Source: CAZMCH01 sp964564735
GTDB taxonomy: Bacteria > Poribacteria > DTPJ01
Direction: 5' to 3'
Length of the DNA stretch: 64,000 nucleotides
Assembly: GCA_964564735.1 (NCBI GenBank)
Contig: CAZMCH010000009.1
Coordinates: forward strand, 1-64,000
Of the stretch, positions 50,686 to 60,003 are shown piece by piece. Each line of letters opens with the position of its first letter. Position 1 is the first letter of the stretch. The position numbers and the translations under genes were made by a program. The notes beneath the pieces were generated by a model. It saw only the letters and a program-made list of their open reading frames with translations. It ran no database searches and was not told the origin of the DNA.

Positions 50686-51705
50686 TCATGGTTGTTTAAA
50701 TATATATGGATTTGTGGCAAGCGCATAAATAATTATATTAACGCCCATTTCGAGATATGGTTCATTTTTTCCAGAACTCCATGCAATATTATATCCAGAA
50801 TCTTCATATATTGCAATAATTCTACCTTTTATGGATAAACCAAGAATCTCAGGTATTGATGATTTTCTAATACTAAAAAAGCTATTATAAAGCACATTAT
50901 CCTCATCTATTTCCATTAAATCATGAGCAGATTCGCCTAATATCTTCCATAACTCGAAACCGATGGAATTAGCGATCTCAAGTCTTTGTGTATCTGATTT
51001 TCCTACATTTGAGATCATCAAAAATCCACCATTAGAAAAAAATCTGCGAAGATTTTGTCGTTCATTATCAGAAAAAGCAAAAGGTTTTTGAAAAACAACA
51101 TAAGCAAAAGGAATATCAGTGAATTTTGAATCATCTAATTTTATAGGCTTTTCTATTACATTTGTTTTTATTCTTGTCCATCTATTCATGGCATTAGCAA
51201 GTTTATATATAGCATTTTCACTTAAATTATCAGAACCATATCTAATAATAGGAATACTATATGAACCTTCCATCTTATTAGCTAAATTTTTGTTATTACT
51301 TGATATTTTGTTGTTAAAGTCATTTATATTGTCTTTCTGACTAAGCCTTGATGAATATATATCATTTAAATTGAACTCATCAATTGCCTTGATAAAACTT
51401 GGATTTTGATTTTTTGCGGTAAGTTCTCTAATTATCGTTCTGTATGTCCTTGTAGTAAGATATTTTGTGTTATCTGAATTTATTTGGCTAGATGAGTTAG
51501 GATATTGATCGGTCTGATTTGTAATATTCTCTGATTGATTTTGTAAAAATTTACCTTTTGATAAAGAGACAAAGTGAATATTTACATCATCATCATTTTT
51601 GGTTTTTATAAATCTATGCTCTGGAAAAAAGGACAATGATATAATCAAAGCTAGATTAATTATAATGGATATTATATATGAATATATCAATGTTTTTTGT
51701 TTCAT
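50686..51705 (-). CDS. DUF4159-domain protein
   Basis: 339 residues. One N-terminal TM/signal helix (YSYIISIIINLALIISLSFF), a Ser/Asn-rich low-complexity segment (about 50-130), then the DUF4159 domain (about 150-335): IRYGSDNLSENAIYKLANAMNRWTRIKTNV (parts), FAYVVFQKPFAFSDNERQNLRRFFSNGGFL, LYNSFFSI and ILGLSIKGRIIAIYEDSGYNIAW. The domain is found as a secreted partner of MoxR-type operons in other genomes; no MoxR is here. Function unknown. Confidence 0.82.
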   Translation of the reverse strand: MKQKTLIYSYIISIIINLALIISLSFFPEHRFIKTKNDDDVNIHFVSLSKGKFLQNQSENITNQTDQYPNSSSQINSDNTKYLTTRTYRTIIRELTAKNQNPSFIKAIDEFNLNDIYSSRLSQKDNINDFNNKISSNNKNLANKMEGSYSIPIIRYGSDNLSENAIYKLANAMNRWTRIKTNVIEKPIKLDDSKFTDIPFAYVVFQKPFAFSDNERQNLRRFFSNGGFLMISNVGKSDTQRLEIANSIGFELWKILGESAHDLMEIDEDNVLYNSFFSIRKSSIPEILGLSIKGRIIAIYEDSGYNIAWSSGKNEPYLEMGVNIIIYALATNPYIFKQP

Positions 51706-51905
51706 AAACTATTTCTCAATTCTGGCAAACCGAGGTTTAATTATGCAACGTTATAGAATATTATCATAATATTGTCGGAAATCAAGATTTCTTGCTTTTT
51801 TGAAAAGCATCTGATTATACTAAAAAATCTATCGTTGACTGAGATAACATATATCCTGTAAAATTAAGCTATAATATATAACGTAATTATAGAAATGGAG
51901 TGTAT

Positions 51906-52898
51906 ATGGATTCTAAAATTTTGCGAGAGAAATTTAGTAAGCTATCAGTGCTTGTTTGTGGAGATATGTGCCTAGATAAAGATTTTATAGGTGGATATTC
52001 GGGATATTCCAGAGAAAAAGAGCAACTTCCAATATTCAGGACAGAAATAGAGAAATATAATCCGGGTGGTGGTGGAAATCTATCTGTATGCTTTTCCGCT
52101 TTGGGCGTTAAGACTACAATTGCTGGTTTTTGGGGCGATGATAATGATATAAACCGCTATATCCTTGAATCATGTTTCAAGAAAAGAAATATTGATACTT
52201 CTGGTATGGTTATAGGGTCGAGAACACCTACTTTTGGGAAAGTTTATCAGCATAATGGAACACACATATATAGAATTGATCTTATATCTGATCCTGTTAC
52301 AGAAAAAGAGATTGATTTACTTGTAAATAAAGTTAAAAATCTGATAAATTCTGTCAATTTTATCGCTTGTGCTGATTATGAGGAGGCAAATGATTTTGGT
52401 GTATGCACAAAAAATGTGCTTGATATTATTGCAGATAGTCCTTTACCGAAATTTGGAACAAGCAGAGCTAGGATAAAAAATTTCCGAAATTTTAATCATT
52501 TATTACAGAATAAAAAGGAACTTACAGAGCAAACTGAATTAGGAAGACATGCAGAATTACCAAAAATTGTTGAAGATTTTTTAAACAAACTTAAAGTCGA
52601 AGATATGGTCGTAACTATGGGCGGAAAAGGTGCTATTGCTTTTTGGCTTAATAATGGTGAAATTGAGTCCATAAATGTTGGTTCAGAGGAATTGACAGAA
52701 AATATTGATCCTTGCGGTTGCGGAGATATGTTCTATGCGACATACTCATCAAGCATAATGGCAGGATTTGATATGGAGACAAGCATCAAGATTGCCAATT
52801 CATCTGCAAGGGTGGTTGCGAGAAAGCTATTCGGCACAGGTCAGACAACACCGGAGGAGATCGCTGAGGAGTATAAGGTTTTGTATCCGAAGGGGTAA
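51906..52898 (+). CDS. PfkB-family carbohydrate kinase (RfaE/HldE-N-like)
   Basis: About 330 residues. GDMCLDKDFIGG (about 20), NPGGGGNLSVCFSALG (about 53-68) and DPCGCGDMFYATY (the ATP-site motif; normally DTTGAGD) place it with heptose-7-phosphate kinase-like or ADP-heptose-type PfkB proteins. Gly-Cys-Gly-Asp retains the catalytic Asp. It phosphorylates a sugar; which one is unknown. ATG 51906 preferred, with GGAG 51897-51900 upstream; GTG 51900 overlaps that site. A TATAAT lies at 51870-51875, but its -35 is weak. The DUF362 and Gfo/Idh genes follow. Confidence 0.85.
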   Translation: MDSKILREKFSKLSVLVCGDMCLDKDFIGGYSGYSREKEQLPIFRTEIEKYNPGGGGNLSVCFSALGVKTTIAGFWGDDNDINRYILESCFKKRNIDTSGMVIGSRTPTFGKVYQHNGTHIYRIDLISDPVTEKEIDLLVNKVKNLINSVNFIACADYEEANDFGVCTKNVLDIIADSPLPKFGTSRARIKNFRNFNHLLQNKKELTEQTELGRHAELPKIVEDFLNKLKVEDMVVTMGGKGAIAFWLNNGEIESINVGSEELTENIDPCGCGDMFYATYSSSIMAGFDMETSIKIANSSARVVARKLFGTGQTTPEEIAEEYKVLYPKG

Positions 52899-52918
52899 AT
52901 AAAATTATGGAGTAAAAC

Positions 52919-53872
52919 GTGAAAAGCAAAGTATCAATAACAAAAGGAAAAAATATTGTAGAGAATGTCATAAATGCGTTGAATTTAATAGACGCAAAAT
53001 CTATAATATCGCCTTATGATCAAGTCTTGATAAAGCCAAACCTGCTGGAAATACACAACGCATATTCGGGATATGCAACAAAACCAGAGGTTATTAGAGG
53101 AATTATCAGGTTTTTAAAAAGCATCAATGTAAAAAATATAATTGTTGCGGAAGGAAGCAATTCCGATACAAAGCAATGCGCCGAATGTAGCGATATACTT
53201 AGTGTCGTTGACCACGAAGGCGTTGATTTCGTTGATCTCAATTATGATGGAACAACTGTTGTCAAGATTCCAGATTACCTTCGTATGCAGGAAGTTAGGA
53301 TCGCAAATACTGTTCTAAACAGCGATATTATCATAAGCGCACCTGTCTTAAAAACTCATCTTTACGCTACTGTTACGCTTTCATTGAAAAACATGATGGG
53401 CGTTTTGATAAACGATGAAGCACCTGCAAAGGTGGATAAGAAAATTATTCATCCTGAGTTTTGGGGAACTGGTGATTATGAAAGAATGGGGCGTGAGGAT
53501 TCAATAAAGGCTATCAGCGATGCAGATAAGCGCATAGCAGACCTTGTAAGTGTCGTCAGACCGAATATTGCAGTCATTGACGCTATAACGGGCATTGAGG
53601 GGAACGGTCCTTCATCAGGCGAGATTGTGAATAAGCTGGACATTATAATTGCGGGAAATGACCCTGTTGCGACTGATGTTGTCGGGTCTGCATATATGGG
53701 TATAGACGCAAAAAAGATAGGTCATATCGTCATGGCAAACAAAAAAGGGCTTGGGGAGATTGACATATCTAATATAGAATTGGTCGGAATGCCTTTAGAT
53801 GAGGTTAAGCGAAAATTCAGGATGCCTGATTTTATCGCTAATCATCCTGATTGGTTTGATTGGGCTAAATAA
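52919..53872 (+). CDS. DUF362-domain protein
   Basis: 317 residues covering DUF362: VLIKPNLLE (about 37-45), KPEVIRGIIRFLKS, VVAEGSN, SAPVLKTHLYATVTLSLKNMMGVL (about 140-163), IDAITGIEGNGPSSGE (about 222-237) and NDPVATDVVGSAYMGID. The family occurs in metabolic clusters, some fused to ferredoxin domains; this protein lacks the CxxC ferredoxin motif. GTG start at 52919 after GGAGTAAAAC. Same strand and spacing as the kinase and Gfo/Idh genes. Confidence 0.88.
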   Translation: MKSKVSITKGKNIVENVINALNLIDAKSIISPYDQVLIKPNLLEIHNAYSGYATKPEVIRGIIRFLKSINVKNIIVAEGSNSDTKQCAECSDILSVVDHEGVDFVDLNYDGTTVVKIPDYLRMQEVRIANTVLNSDIIISAPVLKTHLYATVTLSLKNMMGVLINDEAPAKVDKKIIHPEFWGTGDYERMGREDSIKAISDADKRIADLVSVVRPNIAVIDAITGIEGNGPSSGEIVNKLDIIIAGNDPVATDVVGSAYMGIDAKKIGHIVMANKKGLGEIDISNIELVGMPLDEVKRKFRMPDFIANHPDWFDWAK

Positions 53873-53877
53873 TTGGA

Positions 53878-53920
53878 ATAGAACGCAGATAAAGCGGATT
53901 AGGCAGATATTTGCGGATCA
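53878..53920. repeat. AT-rich 'GCGGATT...GCAGATA...GCGGAT' repeat fragment
   Basis: AACGCAGATAAAGCGGATTA then GGCAGATATTTGCGGATC: internal repetition of a GCRGAT unit. Similar strings are frequent intergenic repeats in environmental bacterial genomes. It sits in the spacer just before the Gfo/Idh start and ribosome site (GGGAGG). Confidence 0.45.
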
Positions 53921-53936
53921 AGAAACGGGAGGAAAT

Positions 53937-54956
53937 ATGCCACGCAAAAAGAAAACATCAGTTAATTTTGGCGTTATAGGTCTTGGAATGGGAAGGTATC
54001 ATATTGAGGGTTATCTCAATGCCCCAAGCTGTAATCTTATTGGCATTGCAGATATTGACGAAAATCGCCTGAAAGATTGCAAGGAAAAATATGGCATTAA
54101 AAACGCATTTAAAGATTACCATGATCTGCTTGCAATGAAAGAGCTTGATGCGGTTAGCGTTGCTCTGCCAAATTTCCTGCATAAGCCTGTCGTCATAGAT
54201 GCCCTGAACGCAGGAAAGCACGCAATGACCGAAAAGCCGATGGCTCTCAATGCACAAGAGGGCGAAGAGATGCGCGACGTTGCCAAAAAGCAAGGGCTTA
54301 TATTAATGCTTCATTTCAACAACCGCTATCGTGCAGATATACAGATGATAAAAAAATATGTTGACAATGGCGAATTTGGCGATATATATTATGCAAAAAC
54401 AGGCTGGATACGAAGGAGAGGCGTTCCGGGCGCAGGAAGTTGGTTTTCAAATAAAAAGCTATCAGGCGGAGGTCCCTTAATTGATTTGGGCGTTCATGTT
54501 ATTGATATGACAATGTATATGATGGGATGTCCAAAGCCTATTGCTGTTTCGGGTAGCGTGGTTCAGGCTTTCCCAGAATTTTCTAAATATGGCACGTTTG
54601 ATGTTGAGGATTTTGCTTCTGCATATATAAGGTTTGATAATGGTGCAACGATGGCTGTTGAAGTAAGTTGGGCGCAGAACTGCCAATCCGAAAAGCAATA
54701 TTCAGAGATATACGGCACAAAAGCCGGCGCAAATCTCAGCCCATTGACGATATGGACAGAGCAAAACGGCGTTATGATTGATATTGAGCCAAAGCACATC
54801 AAAGGGCTTTCGCAATTTGAGCATTTTGCTGACTGTATATTAAATAAGAAAACTCCTATCAGTTCGGCAGATGATGGAGTTGCAATGATGAAGATACTGG
54901 ATGCCATCTATGCTTCATCAGAAACCAAACGAGAAGTGGTTATTAATTGGTATTAG
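53937..54956 (+). CDS. Gfo/Idh/MocA-family oxidoreductase
   Basis: 339 residues. FGVIGLGMGRYHIEG (11-25) is the Rossmann loop; EKP (99-101) carries the catalytic Lys; C-terminal alpha/beta domain with WIRRRGVPGAGSWF, GGGPLIDLGVHVID and EQFxDC-like FEHFADCIL. Start ATG 53937 follows GGGAGGAAAT; an open frame extends 46 codons upstream through the DUF362 3' end and the repeat but is not part of the protein. Second such enzyme in the window (other at 22611). Substrate unknown; neighbours suggest a sugar acid or cyclitol. Confidence 0.9.
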   Translation: MPRKKKTSVNFGVIGLGMGRYHIEGYLNAPSCNLIGIADIDENRLKDCKEKYGIKNAFKDYHDLLAMKELDAVSVALPNFLHKPVVIDALNAGKHAMTEKPMALNAQEGEEMRDVAKKQGLILMLHFNNRYRADIQMIKKYVDNGEFGDIYYAKTGWIRRRGVPGAGSWFSNKKLSGGGPLIDLGVHVIDMTMYMMGCPKPIAVSGSVVQAFPEFSKYGTFDVEDFASAYIRFDNGATMAVEVSWAQNCQSEKQYSEIYGTKAGANLSPLTIWTEQNGVMIDIEPKHIKGLSQFEHFADCILNKKTPISSADDGVAMMKILDAIYASSETKREVVINWY

Positions 54957-54987
54957 TATTGAAACCACAGATAAGAAGGTGCAAAAT

Positions 54988-55194
54988 ATGACCCAAATAA
55001 TTGACGCAATCTATGAAGAGGGAGTCCTAAAACCTCTAAAGCCTCTAAACATACAAGAGCATACAAAAGTGCGAATAATCATTAATTCTGAAAAAGATAC
55101 CAAACGTCCGCCTTTGAATTTTCCTGTTGATAGCTTTGGGTCATGGCCCCAAAATCTTTCATTGAGGCGTGAGGATATTTATGATGACAAGTAA
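54988..55194 (+). CDS. DUF104/AF2212-type antitoxin
   Basis: 68 residues. MTQIIDAIYEEGVLKPLKPL, then EHTKVRIII: this 'iDAiYEnGVLkPLepL.l.Eg..V.i.i' pattern is the DUF104 antitoxin family (partners of VapC/PIN toxins). ATG at 54988 follows AAGAAGGTGCAAAAT; the open frame upstream is spurious. It overlaps the toxin start by 14 bases, typical of coupled modules. Confidence 0.85.
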   Translation: MTQIIDAIYEEGVLKPLKPLNIQEHTKVRIIINSEKDTKRPPLNFPVDSFGSWPQNLSLRREDIYDDK

Positions 55195-55630
55195 CGCCGA
55201 TTCAGTTTTTCTTGATACAAATGTGCTTGTATATGCCAATGTAAAAGAATCGCCATTACATCAATTAGCAATTAAAGCAATTCAATATTACTATGATATT
55301 GGTGTTGAATTATGGATAAGTCGTCAGGTTCTACGTGAATATATTGCGGTTTTAACAAGACCACAAATTTTCGTTAAGCCTGTCTCTATCTCAATAGTGT
55401 CAGACAGAATTCGCTTCTTTCAAACACATTTTCAGGTTGCGGAGGAAAATCATCAAATTACAGAGGAACTTTTGGCTTTGATTGAGCGTTTCAGTGTTGG
55501 GGGCAATCAAATTCATGATGCCAATATTGTAGCAACCATGCAAGTATATGGCATACATAGCTTAGTTACTCATAACATAAGCGATTTTAGAAGATTTTCA
55601 GATATAATTGACATAATATCCATAGGTTGA
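55181..55630 (+). CDS. VapC-like PIN-domain toxin
   Basis: About 149 residues. VFLDTNVLVYAN (first Asp), SRQVLREYIAVLTRP (Glu), and GNQIHDANIVATMQVYGIHSLVTHN with DF at the end (acidic residues): the PIN ribonuclease set. Start ATG 55181 (GAGG upstream at 55171-55174) or the adjacent ATG 55184. VapC toxins cut tRNA or rRNA; this target is unknown. It completes a type II module with the DUF104 protein. Confidence 0.88.
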   Translation: MMTSNADSVFLDTNVLVYANVKESPLHQLAIKAIQYYYDIGVELWISRQVLREYIAVLTRPQIFVKPVSISIVSDRIRFFQTHFQVAEENHQITEELLALIERFSVGGNQIHDANIVATMQVYGIHSLVTHNISDFRRFSDIIDIISIG

Positions 55631-55641
55631 TACTTTATAAT

Positions 55642-57567
55642 ATGCGTAATGTAATAATTGGAACAGCAGGACATATTGATCATGGCAAAACCGCACTCAT
55701 AAGAGCGTTGACAGGTATTGAAACAGACCGCTGGGAAGAGGAAAAAAGACGTGGTGTTTCAATAGGGCTTGGTTTTGCCCATTTTGACTTACCAGATGGC
55801 ACAAAAGCAGGAATAGTTGATGTCCCCGGACATGAAAAATTTATCAGAAACATGCTAACAGGTGTTTGGGGCATGGATATTATATTACTGGTTGTTGATG
55901 CTGTTGAGGGAGTCCGTCCACAGACTATCGAGCATCTTAACATCATTGACCTTCTAGGCATATCAACTGGCATTGTTGTTATAACCAAGATAGATATGGT
56001 CTCTGATGAGAGAGTCGAGGAGGTTGTTGATCAAGTAAAGGCTCTTTTAAGAGGTAAACTGCTGGAAAATTCACCGATAGTACGTGTTTCATCAATAACG
56101 CTTCAGGGATTTGACGAATTAAAAGAAAAGATAATCCAGCAAATTAATACCATTAAGCCACCTCGCAGAAGCTTCAGCGCACCACGTCTGCCTGTTGATA
56201 GAACCTTTGTTATTCAGGGCTTTGGAATGATTGCAACAGGAACGCTTATCGGTGGAAAAATCAGCAAACAAGATACTGTCAATATCATGCCTAGTGGGAA
56301 AAAAGCCCGTGTCAGAGGGGTAGAAGTGCATGATATTCAGGTTGATTCTGCTCTACCGGGGCAAAGAGTTGCTCTTAATCTCTCTGGCATAGGAAAAGAT
56401 GACATTGATCGTGGTGATGTTGTAACAGATTCGAGTTTATCTAAAATAACAAACCGTATTGATACGATTTTGCGCATTGCTGATTCATGCAACAGGGTTT
56501 TTGAAAATTGGATAAGGGTGCGTTTTTTCATAGGAACAAGCGAGGTTTTTGGGCGCGCGGTGCTTCTTTCATCAGAGGAAGGCTTATTGCCCGAAGAAAG
56601 CGGATATGTTCAATTTAGTCTTGAAAGCCCAATATTCGCATTTAGAGGAGATAGATTTATAATTAGGGATTTTACAAATCAGGAAACGCTTGGCGGAGGC
56701 GAGATATTAGACCCTTTCCCACAAAAGCATAAACGCCTTGCAGATGCAACTATTACGCAAATGAAAGCATGGGAATCAGCAGAAAACGATGAATTGGTAA
56801 GACTCATTGCCGAAACAAATCCACAAATATCTATATCAGAAAACGACCTGAAATATTATCTTCCTTATTCTGGTGATAAGCAAGAGCAACTATTAAGCCA
56901 AATGGAAAACAGAGGAATAATTGTCCGTCATACAATTGGTGATAAGCGTATGATTGCTTCTTCCAAACGTATGTCCGATATGAAAGATAAACTCCTAAAT
57001 GACTTGTCATTATTTCATAAGGAAAGACCTTTGGCTGAAGGCGCAAATTATTCCAAAATTCGAGCAGATATAGATGCAGATGAAACAACATTTGACTTAT
57101 TGCTTCAGGAACTCATCAATGATGGAACAATATTAAGGACTGGTAATTTCATCAGGCTATCATCACATCAGACAACATTTTCAGGAAAATCACTAAAAAT
57201 AAGCGAACAAATGGAAAAATTATTTATAGAAAAGGGGCTTTCGCCTCCTGATAATGAAGAATTGCTAACAATGATAAATACATATAGCAAAGATGACGTT
57301 ATGGACGTTTTTCAAGCATTAATCAGAGAGGGCAAACTCATAAAAGTAAGCAATGATGTTGTATTCCATTCGTCAGTTTTGGATAAGACTTTTGATATTC
57401 TCAAAGATTATCTTCAAAAGAATGGAACTATTACAGTTTCCGAGTTTCGTCAATTAGTTAATACAAGCAGAAAATACGCCGTTCCATTTGTAGAATACAG
57501 CGATGCAATGGGTTTTACTGTTAGAGAAGGGGATTATAGGAGATTGAAAAAAGGTGAGGAAGTTTGA
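55642..57567 (+). CDS. selB: Selenocysteine-specific translation elongation factor SelB
   Basis: 641 residues from ATG 55642. GTPase: GHIDHGKT (10-17), DVPGHEKF (60-67), TKID (115-118). EF-Tu-like beta-barrel domains follow (RTFVIQGFGMIATGTL; VRGVEVH), then C-terminal winged helices that bind the SECIS RNA (for example LIREGKLIKVSNDVVFH, SRKYAVPFVEY). It delivers Sec-tRNA to UGA codons. A TTG frame start 15 bases upstream is less convincing. Neither selA, selD nor tRNA-Sec is visible here. Its stop overlaps the helicase start (TTGA). Confidence 0.95.
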   Translation: MRNVIIGTAGHIDHGKTALIRALTGIETDRWEEEKRRGVSIGLGFAHFDLPDGTKAGIVDVPGHEKFIRNMLTGVWGMDIILLVVDAVEGVRPQTIEHLNIIDLLGISTGIVVITKIDMVSDERVEEVVDQVKALLRGKLLENSPIVRVSSITLQGFDELKEKIIQQINTIKPPRRSFSAPRLPVDRTFVIQGFGMIATGTLIGGKISKQDTVNIMPSGKKARVRGVEVHDIQVDSALPGQRVALNLSGIGKDDIDRGDVVTDSSLSKITNRIDTILRIADSCNRVFENWIRVRFFIGTSEVFGRAVLLSSEEGLLPEESGYVQFSLESPIFAFRGDRFIIRDFTNQETLGGGEILDPFPQKHKRLADATITQMKAWESAENDELVRLIAETNPQISISENDLKYYLPYSGDKQEQLLSQMENRGIIVRHTIGDKRMIASSKRMSDMKDKLLNDLSLFHKERPLAEGANYSKIRADIDADETTFDLLLQELINDGTILRTGNFIRLSSHQTTFSGKSLKISEQMEKLFIEKGLSPPDNEELLTMINTYSKDDVMDVFQALIREGKLIKVSNDVVFHSSVLDKTFDILKDYLQKNGTITVSEFRQLVNTSRKYAVPFVEYSDAMGFTVREGDYRRLKKGEEV

Positions 57568-59987
57568 ATGTCGTCGAGTTCCTAAAAGAATTAATACTCG
57601 ATCCCGAATACAAAAGCCAGATCGTCCATATTGAAGAAATCCCCGGCAATCCCGCCATATATGGCGAACTTGATGAACCACTACATCCATCTGTGCAGGC
57701 GATATTGACAAAGCAGGGAATCACATCACTTTATTCCCATCAGGCAGATGCAATTGAGGCTATCCGCAAAGGCGAAAATGTCGTTGTTGTTACATCCGCT
57801 GCGAGTGGAAAAACTCTTTGCTATACCGTTCCTATCCTTGAAAAAGCCCTTATTGACTCTGAAATGACTGCCCTATATCTTTTTCCTACAAAAGCCCTTG
57901 CGCAAGATCAGTACCGAAGATTGAGAGAGCAAGAAAGGCTTTTTGATGGAAATCCATCAGAATATCCTGTGGTTGGTATCTATGACGGAGATACGCCAAA
58001 AACTTTGCGAAAAAAAATTGAGGCGGAAGCGCGCATAATCCTTACCAATCCTGATATGATCCATGTGAACCTTATGCCAAACCATATCAGGTGGAGCCGA
58101 TTTTTTCAGAATCTCCAATATATTGTGATTGACGAATTGCATATATATCGTGGGATATTCGGTTCACATTGCGCAAACGTTTTTAAAAGGCTTAATCGAA
58201 TATGCAAACACTACGGTGCAAACCCACAATATATATGCTGTTCTGCCACAATCGGCAATCCGCTTGAACATGCCGAAAAACTCACAGATAACAAGATGAC
58301 TCTAATTGACAATGATGGCGCTCCACATGTACCAAAAAAGTTTTTGCTTTGGAATCCTGCTATAGTCGATCAGGAAATACTTAGGCGAAGAAGCGGAAAC
58401 GTTGAGGCTGTAGAGTTAATGACTCGCTTAATAGAAAAAGGCATTAGAACAATCGCCTTTACAAAAAACTGGGGATCAACTGAACTCGTAACAAGATATT
58501 GCAGGGAAATTCTTGCTCGAAAATCACCACGACTTGCGGATGTCGTAAGTTCTTATAGAGGCGGTTATTTACCTCGTGAAAGGCGAGAGATAGAAAGACG
58601 GCTATTTTCAGGCGATTTACTTGGCGTTGCAAGCACGATTGCACTTGAATTAGGTATAGACATTGGCGGACTTGATGCGTGCATAATAATCGGCTACCCC
58701 GGAACAATATCAAGCACATGGCAACAGGCAGGGCGCGCTGGGCGTGGAAATGAAGAAGCCCTTGTTGTCCTTGTTGCTTATGATACGCCAATTAATCAAT
58801 ATATAATAAACCATCCTGATTATCTTTTTGGGAAGCCTCATGAAATTGCCCTTATTGTTCCTGATAATTACTATGTTTTAAGTGGTCAATTAGCTTGTGC
58901 TTGCTATGAAATGCCATTAAAGGATGAAGAAGTTAACTCACTTGGCGAAAATGCCCTATCTATAATGAATTTGCTAAAAGAAGAAGAAATAGTGCTTTAT
59001 TCAAATGGCGCATGGTATTATACAGGACAAAATAACCCCGCCTTTGATGTAAGCCTGAGAAATATCACAAGCCATAATTATACTATTGTTGATGTTTCTA
59101 ATGGCAATCAAATTATCGGCACGATTGACCAGATCAGCGCATATCCTATAGCGCATCCCGAAGCTATATATTATCATAATGGCGAAAGCTATTACGTTGA
59201 GGAACTTGATCTTGAAAGAAAAATGGCTATTGTCCGAAAATCAGATGTTGATTATTATACTAACCCATTAGGCGGTAGAGGAGTCAAATTTGTTAATAGC
59301 GTAGAGCATGAAAAACCTTTGCCTGGCATGGGAAATGTATTTTTTGGAGAGGTAACCGCAGAATTTAACACATTTGCTTATCAAAAGATTAAGCTATGGA
59401 CTAGGGAAGTTTTTGATGAACAACCTGTAAGACTTCCTCCGCAGACACTTGATACAATCGCATATTGCTTGCTTCCAGAAGATAAGACAATTATGCGTAT
59501 GAAAAGCGCAGGCAGAATGCCTTATGAAGGTGTTTATGGGCTAGGACAAGCCTTGATGGTTACAACTGCTCTTTTTGCTCATTGTTATCCGCTTGATGTT
59601 AGATATAGCCCCGGATGGGAGTGTGTAACACCGGGGATACCTGATAATGCCATATTTATATTTGATAATTATCAAGGTGGACTTGGATTTACAGAATATG
59701 CCTATGGCGTTATAAATGACGTTCTTCAGGCAACGCTAAAAATGATTGCTGAATGTGAGTGTGAGGATGGTTGCCCGTCATGCGTAGGTTTTTATCTAAG
59801 GGCATTTTTGCCGCATGATCCAGAAAACTGGGAGGGCTATCTGCCTGACAAAGAAGGCGCATTGATGCTTCTGCATGATTATCTTGGTCTTGAACCTTAT
59901 GTCCCAAAACCATTCTCGGAACGCGCAAAGTCATGGCGAGAACGTGTCGTCAGAGAAAAAAAAGAAAAATTTGAAAAGCAAAAATGA
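57564..59987 (+). CDS. MrfA/YprA-like DEAD/DEAH helicase with DUF1998
   Basis: 807 residues. Q-motif region, Walker A TSAASGKT (77-84), DELH (190-193), CSATIGNP, RGGYLPRERREIERR, TIALELGIDIGGLD and QQAGRAGR (motif VI). C-terminal DUF1998 zinc cluster with Cys731, Cys733, Cys737 and Cys740. MrfA-type helicases unwind DNA 3'-5' and take part in DNA-damage (crosslink) repair. TTG start at 57564 overlaps the selB stop as TTGA, with GGTGAGG just upstream, so translation is coupled. No methyltransferase or nuclease partner adjacent. Confidence 0.92.
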   Translation: MNVVEFLKELILDPEYKSQIVHIEEIPGNPAIYGELDEPLHPSVQAILTKQGITSLYSHQADAIEAIRKGENVVVVTSAASGKTLCYTVPILEKALIDSEMTALYLFPTKALAQDQYRRLREQERLFDGNPSEYPVVGIYDGDTPKTLRKKIEAEARIILTNPDMIHVNLMPNHIRWSRFFQNLQYIVIDELHIYRGIFGSHCANVFKRLNRICKHYGANPQYICCSATIGNPLEHAEKLTDNKMTLIDNDGAPHVPKKFLLWNPAIVDQEILRRRSGNVEAVELMTRLIEKGIRTIAFTKNWGSTELVTRYCREILARKSPRLADVVSSYRGGYLPRERREIERRLFSGDLLGVASTIALELGIDIGGLDACIIIGYPGTISSTWQQAGRAGRGNEEALVVLVAYDTPINQYIINHPDYLFGKPHEIALIVPDNYYVLSGQLACACYEMPLKDEEVNSLGENALSIMNLLKEEEIVLYSNGAWYYTGQNNPAFDVSLRNITSHNYTIVDVSNGNQIIGTIDQISAYPIAHPEAIYYHNGESYYVEELDLERKMAIVRKSDVDYYTNPLGGRGVKFVNSVEHEKPLPGMGNVFFGEVTAEFNTFAYQKIKLWTREVFDEQPVRLPPQTLDTIAYCLLPEDKTIMRMKSAGRMPYEGVYGLGQALMVTTALFAHCYPLDVRYSPGWECVTPGIPDNAIFIFDNYQGGLGFTEYAYGVINDVLQATLKMIAECECEDGCPSCVGFYLRAFLPHDPENWEGYLPDKEGALMLLHDYLGLEPYVPKPFSERAKSWRERVVREKKEKFEKQK

Positions 59988-60003
59988 CAGAATGATAGAA
60001 ATA

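Noticed and set aside
51835..51875. TTGACT and TATAAT before the kinase gene as one promoter
   Set aside because: The spacing is 29 bases, too long for a sigma-70 promoter. Only the -10-like element is mentioned.
53799..53936. N-terminal extension with a hydrophobic segment on the Gfo/Idh protein
   Set aside because: It overlaps the DUF362 3' end and a repeat fragment. The ribosome site GGGAGG favours ATG 53937.
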